Of a stretch of 43,116 nucleotides of DNA, positions 29,116 to 36,056 are shown piece by piece. The notes under the pieces were generated by a model. The model made no database searches and had not been told where the DNA came from. It was given only the letters and a program-made list of their open reading frames with translations. Position 1 is the stretch's first letter; each line of letters opens with the position of its first letter. Source of the stretch: CAZCFB01 sp964511535. Lineage in GTDB: Bacteria; Myxococcota_A; Polyangia; GCA-2747355; CAZCFB01. A program made the position numbers and the translations under genes. The stretch is from positions 1-43,116 of the forward strand of contig CAZEFW010000073.1 in NCBI GenBank assembly GCA_964511535.1, in the 5' to 3' direction.

Positions 29116-29143
29116 CCGGTGCCGCTTCGACGAGCGGCACCGG
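29116..29143. terminator. Hairpin between convergent small genes, possible bidirectional terminator
   Basis: CCGGTGCCGCT-TCGACG-AGCGGCACCGG: a perfect 11-bp stem with a six-base loop, placed 25 bp after the stop of the 53-aa gene and 35 bp after the stop of the minus-strand Cys-rich gene. There is no clear T-tract on the plus side; the minus side continues TCGTTCAGTCTTTC, weakly T-rich. Confidence 0.65.
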
Positions 29144-29177
29144 ACTCGTCCTGGGCAGCGCGGTTGAGCTCCCCTGC

Positions 29178-29351
29178 TCAGTGCAGCGGTTGCGGCTTGC
29201 AGAGGTTCTTGTCCTCGTTGGCGACGCGCCCGCAGGAAGTGCAGATGAACTTGGGCTGGTTGACCAGCGGCTTGATCTTTTCGACGTCGAGATCGCAGGG
29301 GCAGCAGGTCAACGAGCACATCTTGTCAGGGCCACAACATTTTGAACTCAC
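29178..29351 (-). CDS. Small Cys-rich metal-binding protein, 57 aa
   Basis: GTG start with GAGGAG upstream. The product has nine Cys in 57 residues: Cys5-Cys6 (KCCGPDKMC), Cys12, Cys16-Cys17-x-Cys19 (TCCPC), then FICTSCGRVANEDKNLC (Cys37, Cys40, Cys51). The last part, ICxxCGRVANxxxNLCKP, recurs in small anaerobe proteins and looks like a zinc ribbon or rubredoxin-like knuckle; the first part resembles metallothionein. It probably binds zinc, iron or soft metals in the cytoplasm. It is not in an operon. No homologue name is firm, so no symbol is given. Confidence 0.72.
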   Translation of the reverse strand: MSSKCCGPDKMCSLTCCPCDLDVEKIKPLVNQPKFICTSCGRVANEDKNLCKPQPLH

Positions 29352-29727
29352 TTTGAATCTCCTCGCTTATGGGTTTTGGGGCTCATTCCCGATGTCTCGT
29401 GTGAGAGTCTTCTGGCGGCTTACCCCTCGCTGCGGCCGCGCCTGGCCGGGCAGTCCGGGCACACGCCCGCAACATCTCCCGCGAGCCGTCCCATGTCATG
29501 CCCATGAGCTGTTGTCGGTCGCGGAACTGAGGAAGTAATAAGCCATCGCAAGGCGACTTGCACGTGCGAGCAGCTTGCATGCAACTTCTGCGAGACCACT
29601 GAGCAGCAATCAGCTTGCGCGCTCCCCGGGAGCGCGACCCTGTCCAACTTCATCGGCGCAATTCCCGACGGCGTCCACCGCACCGGAGGCCTCGCTCGAG
29701 TCGCCGCCATCGGCGCGGGGGGGGGCC
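29352..29727. other. Intergenic region without a supported gene
   Basis: 376 bp between the Cys-rich gene and the DUF4112 gene, both on minus. Promoter elements of the Cys-rich gene should lie at its left end. Two short palindromes, GCACGTGC (29560-29567) and TTGCATGCAA (29575-29584), are adjacent. A Pro/Arg-rich 65-aa frame here has no family resemblance. No tRNA-like fold was found. Confidence 0.5.
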
Positions 29728-30228
29728 CTACCCGAAGAGGGCCACCAGCACGCCGGCGAGGACGCCGACGGGGATCAGCAGGGCGAAGGACAACAGCAGC
29801 ACCGCGCCGCCCACCTCGAGCCACCCCCTGGCCTCGCCGCCCCCGCCATCGCTGCCATGGTGCTCGCGCAGCAGCGCGGCGTTGCGCTTGTTCGCCTTGT
29901 ACCCGAGGTCGAACAGGTCGCCGATCAGCGGCACGCTGCCGGCCAGGGTGTCGAGGGCGAGGTTGAGGAGCATGCGCGCCAGCACCGCCTTCGGCACGCC
30001 GCTGCGCCACCCGACCAGCACGATGTAGAGGCTCGGCGCCAGCGTGATCAGGTCCCCCGCGCCGGGCAGGAGCAGGCCGATGAGCGGGTCGAGGTAGGCG
30101 TCGTCCATCAGCCTGGCCAGCCTCTCCGCCCGGCGGATGGCCGCCCGCCTGCCCTGGCCGCGCGCCCCGGCGGCAGGCGCCCGAGGATCGGTGGTGCCCG
30201 TGTTGAGGGATTGCTCCTGAGCGCTCAT
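29728..30228 (-). CDS. DUF4112 membrane protein
   Basis: 166 aa. The core reads LARLMDDAYLDPLIGLLLPGAGDLITLAPSLYIV, RMLLNLALDTLAGSVPLIGDLFDLGYKANKRN and LLREHH, which is the DUF4112 pattern (IGLxPGxGD, then N-x-x-x-D-x-x-x-G-x-x-P-x-x-G-D-x-F-D and K-x-N-x-R-N). Three hydrophobic segments and a final one near 140-163. Function unknown for the family. The N-terminus is long and Ala/Gly/Arg-rich. The gene stands alone on the minus strand. Confidence 0.85.
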   Translation of the reverse strand: MSAQEQSLNTGTTDPRAPAAGARGQGRRAAIRRAERLARLMDDAYLDPLIGLLLPGAGDLITLAPSLYIVLVGWRSGVPKAVLARMLLNLALDTLAGSVPLIGDLFDLGYKANKRNAALLREHHGSDGGGGEARGWLEVGGAVLLLSFALLIPVGVLAGVLVALFG

Positions 30229-30434
30229 GGTTCACCTCCCCGGGCGCACCCGTGGCAATGGCGAGTCCCTGGCCGTCACGCGGCGATGTCCAGTGCGTGA
30301 GGCCAGATCAACGTAACCACGATGTCGGGGAGGGCAAGGCGCGTGGACTGTCCGGGGCTCTCGGGGGGGCCGCCGCCTCGCCGTGATCAAGCCGCCGTCC
30401 TGGAGATCGAACCTGCTGGAGCGCTCAAGGCCCC

Positions 30435-31217
30435 CTACCTGCCGGTAGTGCACCGGCCATCCTTCCCACAGTAAGCCGGCGCTGGCGGCGTGCACTTCAC
30501 GCTGCAGGGGGTAACCAGCTGGGGACACATCCAGGCCGACCACTTTTGGGAAAGCTCGTTGAGGTGCTTGGTCGCCTGCACAAAGAGCGGACAGCCACAA
30601 GCCAGGCCGCTATTGACCTTCTCCCGGCACTGGACCGTGTTGATCCATGGGTTGCACTTTTTGGCCGGCTCCAGGGCGGCCCGGTACTGCCTGTCCAGCT
30701 CCTCGCAGGTCTGCTTATCAACCTTCACTGTCACCGCGGTGGACAACACATGATGAAGGCTGGCGCAGTGCTTTGCGTTCATGGCGTGGCCTTTCTTGCA
30801 CCCCAGGCCATACCGCGCGGCCAGCCGCCACTGGCCCGGCTCGGTAAAACCGGTCTCCTGGCTGCGTGAGGCGCCGGGCTTGACCTCCACCGCCTCGCCC
30901 ACCCATCCGCACAGCCGGTCCGGACCCTTGTCCTGCCACGCCCCCAGGGCGCCGGGCCGGAACTGCCGACTGTAAAAAGAGCACCCGGTGAGCCAGATGG
31001 AATCCTTGGTGCCGTTATTTACCCGGACCCAAGCCCGTTGGCTGGTGCCGTAGGACGACCGATCAGTGGTAACAGTGACCTTGCCCAGGGGGCCAGTGCC
31101 ACTGTCGCCGTGGGGATCAACTCCCCCGTCAGGGCCGCCCCCCTCCGCGGGAAGTGCGCGGCCTCCGCAGCTGGCGGCGATCAAGGCAAACAAGAGCGTG
31201 AGTAAGCTATGGCGCAT
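30435..31217 (-). CDS. Secreted lipoprotein with Cys-rich C-terminus, unknown function
   Basis: 260 aa. A signal peptide ends at IAASC (Cys about 17), followed by a Gly/Asp-rich linker (PAEGGGPDGGVDPHGDSGTG). Residues about 45-150 look like a beta-sandwich (VTVTTDRSSYGTSQRAWVRV, GQWRLAARYGLGCKKGH). The last 110 residues have many Cys (TCEELDRQY, KKCNPW, QCREK, LACGCPLF, MCPQL, PCSVKC, YCGKDGRC) and are probably a disulfide-bonded domain. GGAGGG precedes the ATG at 31217, which decides the start. No family recognised. It is followed by no co-directed close neighbour. Confidence 0.65.
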   Translation of the reverse strand: MRHSLLTLLFALIAASCGGRALPAEGGGPDGGVDPHGDSGTGPLGKVTVTTDRSSYGTSQRAWVRVNNGTKDSIWLTGCSFYSRQFRPGALGAWQDKGPDRLCGWVGEAVEVKPGASRSQETGFTEPGQWRLAARYGLGCKKGHAMNAKHCASLHHVLSTAVTVKVDKQTCEELDRQYRAALEPAKKCNPWINTVQCREKVNSGLACGCPLFVQATKHLNELSQKWSAWMCPQLVTPCSVKCTPPAPAYCGKDGRCTTGR

Positions 31218-31463
31218 GGAGTCCCTCCGGTTTGCGCCAGGAAGAGCACAGGGCGTACCAACATCAGAAACCTTTATTATCAAATCGTTGAAGACTTCCC
31301 CCGACGCCAGGACCACAGATTTTCGTCACTCTGGCGTGCCAGTCTTGGAATTTCATGGCTCTACTCGCCAGCTGCACTCGTGGTGTGCCGTACGGTGAGG
31401 TGAGCGACGCTGCTCAGCCAACGCAGCTCGCTCGCCGCAGCAGGTGACCGCGCTTGTTCTGTG

Positions 31464-33005
31464 TCAGGGCTCCGGCGTCCCGTTGAGGATCCAGGGCAGG
31501 TTGAAGCGGTGGAACTCCACGGAGTGGTTCGTGCCGCCCCGCTCCATGAGCGCGGCGACGTGGAAGTCGGCGGTCTTGATCATGCTGGAGTAGCCGCCGC
31601 GGTGCTGCGCGCAGGACAGGGCCTCGGTCATGTAGTCGTGGACCCGGCGGCTGCGCGCCCAGGTCTTGCCGTCGTCGTAGCTGATGCGGACCCGCATCTT
31701 ACAACGGCTGATGGTGGAGGCCGGGTTGAGGAACAGGACGCGGCTGGGCGCCACCGTGTAGCGCAGGATGGACCCCTGGCACCTGGGATCGAGCAGGGTG
31801 TTGTGCGGCTTGAACGCCACGAAGCTCCCCGCGATGGTCCCGCTGGACACCCAGCGTCGCTTGGCGGTGGACCAGGTCGAGCCCACTGCGCGGTCGTTGC
31901 GCATCAGCGCGCCGCTGGACAGCTCGACCACGGCGCCCTCGCTGGTGCCCGTGGGGATCGCCTTCATCTTCCAGGTCTTGCCGTGGTCGTCGCTATAGAT
32001 GTTGCGGTTGATGGCCGGGATGATCAGCCGCCCCTTGTTGGCGACGCTGGTCTGAATGCCGATACCGGGCCCCACGGCGTCCCAGGCCCTGCCAGCGGGC
32101 TGCAGAGTCGCGGTCATGTTGACCGGCTTGCTCCAGGTCTTGCCGTCGTCGGTGCTCTTGGAGACGTACACGGCACGGTCCCCGGGGCCCACCTTCTTGG
32201 TGGCCTTCCCGGTGCAGGGGTTGGCCTTGCCGTACTGGCTGATGTTTTCGGCGTTGAAGGACATGAACAGCCAGACGGTGCCGGTGACCATGTCCGAGAC
32301 CGGCGTGGGGTTCCCCCAGGTGCCCGGCCCCGCCCCCACCACCTCGGCCAGCTTGCTCCAGGTCTTCCCGTGATCGGTGGAGCGCTTGTAGACCATGTTG
32401 ATGTTGCCGAAATCTGCGCTGGAGCAGGCCCGCCCCTCCACGAAGGCCAGCAGGGTCCCGGCCTTGGTGCGCGTGATGGCCGGGATGCGGAAGGAGTGGT
32501 AGCTGATGTTGAACTTGTCCTTGGCCGGGTCGAACAGCAGGGTCTCGCTGTGCACCTTCTTCTTGAGGTGCACCGGGGTCCCGGAATCGGGGGGAGGCGC
32601 CTGGTCCGGAGGGAGCGCCAGGTCCAGGGCCGCCTGGTCGGGGGGAAGCGCCAGGTCCAGGGCCGCCTGGTCCGGAGGAAGCGCCAGGTCCAGGGCCGCC
32701 TGGTCCGGAGGAAGCGGCAGGTCCCGGGTAGCCCTGTCCAGGGAGGCTGTCATGTCCTTGGGCGCCGCTGCCCTGTCCAGAGGCCCCACCTGGTCCGGGG
32801 GCGTCGCGTTGTCGAGGGGGGCGGCGTGGTCCAGCGGCCCCGAGTCGCGGTTGGGGTCCTGGCCTTCCACCCCCGGCTCGCAGGCCCACGAGGCGAGCCC
32901 CAGCATCAAGGCCATGGGAAACCAGGCACTCGCAGGGAGCCTGCCCGGATCCGCAGGCCGGGCAGGCGGCGTCAAAGCCTGTGTAATGCACCTCGAGGAT
33001 CTCAT
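31464..33005 (-). CDS. Sialidase-like (GH33/BNR) lipoprotein with tandem-repeat linker
   Basis: 513 aa. A hydrophobic segment ends at LASWAC and is followed by an Asp-rich linker with LPPDQAALDLA repeated three times plus a partial copy. The catalytic part starts near residue 150 and shows FRIPAI (the F/Y-R-I-P motif with the substrate-binding Arg of sialidases) and four Asp boxes (STDHGKTW, STDDGKTW, YSDDHGKTW, SYDDGKTW) of a six-bladed propeller. Further Arg and Glu needed for a sialidase are plausible (VRISYDD, FVEGRA) but not proven. It would cleave sialic acids or related sugars outside the cell. The start is uncertain: an ATG 30 codons later gives a shorter signal peptide. Confidence 0.78.
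   Translation of the reverse strand: MRSSRCITQALTPPARPADPGRLPASAWFPMALMLGLASWACEPGVEGQDPNRDSGPLDHAAPLDNATPPDQVGPLDRAAAPKDMTASLDRATRDLPLPPDQAALDLALPPDQAALDLALPPDQAALDLALPPDQAPPPDSGTPVHLKKKVHSETLLFDPAKDKFNISYHSFRIPAITRTKAGTLLAFVEGRACSSADFGNINMVYKRSTDHGKTWSKLAEVVGAGPGTWGNPTPVSDMVTGTVWLFMSFNAENISQYGKANPCTGKATKKVGPGDRAVYVSKSTDDGKTWSKPVNMTATLQPAGRAWDAVGPGIGIQTSVANKGRLIIPAINRNIYSDDHGKTWKMKAIPTGTSEGAVVELSSGALMRNDRAVGSTWSTAKRRWVSSGTIAGSFVAFKPHNTLLDPRCQGSILRYTVAPSRVLFLNPASTISRCKMRVRISYDDGKTWARSRRVHDYMTEALSCAQHRGGYSSMIKTADFHVAALMERGGTNHSVEFHRFNLPWILNGTPEP
32601..32720. repeat. 33-bp tandem repeat in the sialidase-like gene
   Basis: Three full 33-bp units (32601-32633, 32634-32666, 32667-32699) and most of a fourth, each encoding the 11 residues LPPDQAALDLA on the minus strand. 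Copies differ at only a few bases, so the number of units may vary between strains. Confidence 0.85.
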
Positions 33006-33151
33006 CAGGCACTCGTCGCTTCTTCGTCTGAAGAGTGTGAACCCGAGCCTACTCAGTAGCGGATGGAGCGCGGTTTGACCAGCCCTCGGAAATATGAGGG
33101 CGGATTGGCGGGGCCGTCGTCACTGGTCACTTCGGGCCTTCCCCATGGCGC

Positions 33152-33640
33152 CTACTGGCCGTACTTCTGCTGCAGCTCCCGCCACCGGGTCAGGAGCTCC
33201 TGCGGGCTGGTATCACGGCGGGCCAGGATCTCCTCCATCTCCTCCTCGAACTGCTCGCGGAGCTGGCCGCGGCGCACCTCGCCGGCCTCAGTGATCACGT
33301 TGACCAGAGCGTCGAAGTCGTGGGGCTTGGCCAGGTAGCGGAACGCTCCCCTGGCGCTGAACTCCTGCGCCGAGGTGTTGGAGGCGTGCCCCGTGAGGAT
33401 GATGATCTTCAGCGTCGGGTCGTGCTGGAGCAGCTTCTCGGTCACCTCATCCCCGTCCATGCCCGGCATTCGGTGATCCACCACGGCCACGTCGAAGTCT
33501 CGCTCCGCCGCCGCGGCCAGGGCATCTACCCCCGCGGTGTGCCCTGACACCTCGAACCCCTTGCCGGAGAGCCGCCTGGCCAGGTATCGGACCAGATCCT
33601 CCTCATCATCCACCAGGAGCACGCTGATCGCTTGGCTCAT
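33152..33640 (-). CDS. Stand-alone response regulator receiver with C-terminal tail
   Basis: 162 aa. Receiver at residues 1-125: acidic pair Asp11/Asp12, phospho-acceptor Asp55 in VVDHRMPG, Thr in IILTGHAS, Lys in YLAKPHD. The last about 35 residues form an acidic amphipathic helix (LREQFEEEMEEILARRD, then WRELQQKYGQ). There is no DNA-binding or enzyme domain. It closely parallels the regulator at 42346 in length and layout. The gene is 30 bp downstream of the receiver-transporter fusion with a GGGAGGTG ribosome site, so the two form an operon and this protein may act on that transporter or on a shared kinase. Confidence 0.9.
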   Translation of the reverse strand: MSQAISVLLVDDEEDLVRYLARRLSGKGFEVSGHTAGVDALAAAAERDFDVAVVDHRMPGMDGDEVTEKLLQHDPTLKIIILTGHASNTSAQEFSARGAFRYLAKPHDFDALVNVITEAGEVRRGQLREQFEEEMEEILARRDTSPQELLTRWRELQQKYGQ

Positions 33641-33670
33641 GGTTCACCTCCCATTCAGCCCATGCCCCTG

Positions 33671-35764
33671 TCAGAACCCAATGACTCTCCAGTAGCCGTA
33701 GAACGTCCAGAGCCACAGCACGAGGAACATCAGGCTGGTGATCACCAGGCCATGCTTGAGGAAGTCCCCGAGGGACACGAGCTGTTCGCCTGTCTCACTG
33801 TCGCGGGCGAACGCGTACGCGATGGCGTTGGCCGGCGTCCCGATGATGAGGCAGTTGGCGAACGAGGACGAAAAGGCGCAGGAGAGGCCCACCATCCAGG
33901 TGGGCGTACCTGTCTGCATGGCCATGGGGACCACCAGCGGGCCCACGGCGGAGACCGTGGCGCCGTCGCTCATGATGTTGGTCAGGGCTCCAGTGAAGAA
34001 GCTCACCGCGATGGCCAGGCCCTCGCCGCTGCTCATGAACTCCGGCAAGGCGTTGACGAAGCTGTTGGCCAGCCAGATCGCCGCGCCCGTATCAGCGAGC
34101 CCCTTGCCCATTGCGCAGGCGCCGGCATATAGCGCCACCACATCCCAGTTGATGGAGTTGATCTCCCGCCAGCCGATGATGCGGAACACCGCCAGGGCCA
34201 CCAGGCCGAAGAGCACCGGGCCGCCCATGCCGAGGGTCTTGCTGGCGGTGATCCAGAGCAAGATCACGGAGGCCAGGATGGCGCCGGTGACGTACTCCTT
34301 CTTGGTCATCTTCCCGATCTTCTCGGACTCATCCCGAACCATGGACGCGATGTTCACATCCATGCCCCGGACGGTCTTGCGGAAGCGAAGGAAAAAGTAG
34401 GCGGCGATGACGAGGGTCATCACCGGGACGAACGGCAGCCCGTACATCACCCACTCGCCGAAGGTCGGTGCCTGACCGTAGTCATCGAGGATGCCCACCA
34501 TCAGGGCGTTGCGCCCGCCGGCCGAGGGGGAGCCCGGGCCGCCCGCGTTGGCCGCGAAGCAGGTGGCCAGCAGCAGCACCACCGCCAGTGACTTGTCCTT
34601 GCCGCTCTCCTTGCCCGGGTGGGTCTTCATGTAGACCTGGACGAGGATTGGGATGACGAAGACGATCATCGCGTTGGCCGAGATGAAGGACGCGGTCACC
34701 GCCATCAGGGGGCAGAACAGGAACAGGAACATCGTGATGGATCGGCTGGTGCCTAACAGGAGTATCCCTATTCGCCGGTCCAGCCCTGTCTTGGCGATCC
34801 CCTTGGCCATGGCGATGACCCCCATGATGAACACCACCGCGTCCTTGGCGTAAGCGTCCGCCACGACCTCGGGCGAGAACACCCGGAAGAAGTACATGAA
34901 CATCCCGATGGACAGCGCTGTGATGCCGATGGGCAGCGCCCCCGTGCCCCACAGCAGCGCGGCCGCGAACAGCACGCCGACCATGATCAAGGCGGACCTG
35001 GCCACCTCCTCGGGGTTCTTGTACCTGTACCCCTTACCTCCCTTGGCGTCCGACACGGGCTTCGTGTCGTAAATCTTGATGCCCGACTTGCGGGCGTGGA
35101 AGTCGGCGATGGTCTCGCCTTTTCTCATCTTGCTGTAACCAGAAAACCCGTTGTTTTTGTCGTTGGCCCTGTCCCCGGATTTTTCAATGGCGAGGAGATT
35201 CACCATCTTCTCCGGCGGTGGGACCACATACGCCCCGAAGATGATCAACCCGGCCAGCGCGATGACGCCGGGGCGGAAGTTCTGGACGCCCCAGAGCTTG
35301 CCGAAGATGGAGGGCGCCTCGATGGGGAACATCTCCGCCTTGGCCAGGGCGAAGCGCTCCTCCTGGAAGGCCTCCTTGATCTTGTCGATGGTGGTCTCGA
35401 GCTCGCACGGCTTCTCCAGGTAGGCGAAGGCGTCCAGCTTGCCCGTCTCCTTGGCCGACTCGATGGAGCCATGCCCGGTCAGGATGATGACCTGCACCTC
35501 CTGATCGATGGCCTTGATCTCCTTGAGCACGGCCTCCCCGCTCATCTCGGGCATGGTCAGGTCGAGGAGCACCACGTCCGGGCGGTTCAGGCGCACCGCC
35601 CGGATCGCCTCCTCGCCGTTGGCTGCCTCGGAGACATTGAATTCTCTCAGGGCCAGCCGATCGGCGAGGCTGCTCCTGAAGCGGTCCTCATCATCCACCA
35701 GCAGGACCTTGATCGGGCGCGTAGGCTCCGTTTCTTTGACTATCGTGACTTGCTTTCCGCCCAT
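33671..35764 (-). CDS. Receiver domain fused to SLC13/DASS-type anion transporter
   Basis: 697 aa. Residues about 18-135 are a complete receiver: Asp24/Asp25, phospho-acceptor Asp68 in LLDLTMPEM, Thr96 in IILTGHGS and Lys118 in YLEKPCE. From about 165 on is a polytopic transporter of the DASS/SLC13 (ArsB/NhaD-like ion transporter) group, with FAANAGGPGSPSAGGRN, the SNT-type hairpin, WDVVALYAGACAMGKGL, and TNIMSDGATVSAVGPLVVP and IIGTPANAIAYAF near the end. Between the first two helices there is a hydrophilic loop of about 70 residues. The substrate is probably a di- or oxyanion (dicarboxylate, sulfate) with sodium. The fusion suggests that phosphorylation gates transport directly. The frame is open through the junction without shift. 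Confidence 0.88.
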   Translation of the reverse strand: MGGKQVTIVKETEPTRPIKVLLVDDEDRFRSSLADRLALREFNVSEAANGEEAIRAVRLNRPDVVLLDLTMPEMSGEAVLKEIKAIDQEVQVIILTGHGSIESAKETGKLDAFAYLEKPCELETTIDKIKEAFQEERFALAKAEMFPIEAPSIFGKLWGVQNFRPGVIALAGLIIFGAYVVPPPEKMVNLLAIEKSGDRANDKNNGFSGYSKMRKGETIADFHARKSGIKIYDTKPVSDAKGGKGYRYKNPEEVARSALIMVGVLFAAALLWGTGALPIGITALSIGMFMYFFRVFSPEVVADAYAKDAVVFIMGVIAMAKGIAKTGLDRRIGILLLGTSRSITMFLFLFCPLMAVTASFISANAMIVFVIPILVQVYMKTHPGKESGKDKSLAVVLLLATCFAANAGGPGSPSAGGRNALMVGILDDYGQAPTFGEWVMYGLPFVPVMTLVIAAYFFLRFRKTVRGMDVNIASMVRDESEKIGKMTKKEYVTGAILASVILLWITASKTLGMGGPVLFGLVALAVFRIIGWREINSINWDVVALYAGACAMGKGLADTGAAIWLANSFVNALPEFMSSGEGLAIAVSFFTGALTNIMSDGATVSAVGPLVVPMAMQTGTPTWMVGLSCAFSSSFANCLIIGTPANAIAYAFARDSETGEQLVSLGDFLKHGLVITSLMFLVLWLWTFYGYWRVIGF

Positions 35765-36056
35765 TTGCCTTTGGCTCCTATGACGTTAGCGCTGGTTTTT
35801 TCACCCGTATCAGTTTCGAGAAATGGGCATGTTTTTCCATCGGCAGGACCGCCAAAGATCGATGGCGAGAATCGTCGTGCTGGTGTGGTTGATTCAACGC
35901 CTCCCGCGTAGCGGATTTCGCTACAGGCGCTCTTCGGCCCCGCGGCCGGTGTCGCGGTGGCGTTTTCCGCTACAGGCCAATTCGGTGTTTCACCTCATCC
36001 ATTTGGCGAGTCACTCCCTTTATGTCCAAGGTGAGGCGGATAGCCTGTTGTCGACC
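35765..36056. other. Divergent intergenic region with operator-like repeats
   Basis: 292 bp separating the receiver-transporter gene (minus) from the CPA2 antiporter gene (plus). It contains two matched inverted repeats described separately. An in-frame open stretch upstream of the antiporter start at 36057 has unlikely composition and is not counted as coding. No clear sigma70 or sigma54 promoter was found. Confidence 0.5.
35908..35976. promoter_or_regulatory. Two inverted repeats GTRGCG-N5-CGCTACAGG, 49 bp apart
   Basis: Site 1 at 35908-35927: GTAGCG-GATTT-CGCTACAGG (perfect 6-bp dyad). Site 2 at 35957-35976: GTGGCG-TTTTC-CGCTACAGG. Right halves are identical over nine bases and spacers are the same length. 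A left half-site TGTAGCG recurs at 40348-40354, upstream of the histidine kinase gene at 40510. They may be operators or transcribed hairpins. Confidence 0.5.

Noticed and set aside
29383..29580. 65-aa minus-strand open frame in the 29.4-29.6 kb gap
   Set aside because: No ribosome site, no recognisable feature, composition typical of non-coding frames.
29540..29620. Palindromic stretch checked for a tRNA or small RNA
   Set aside because: Does not fold into a cloverleaf and lacks the T-loop and acceptor patterns.
32601..32720. Tandem repeats considered as a CRISPR array
   Set aside because: Units are contiguous 33-bp coding repeats without unique spacers.
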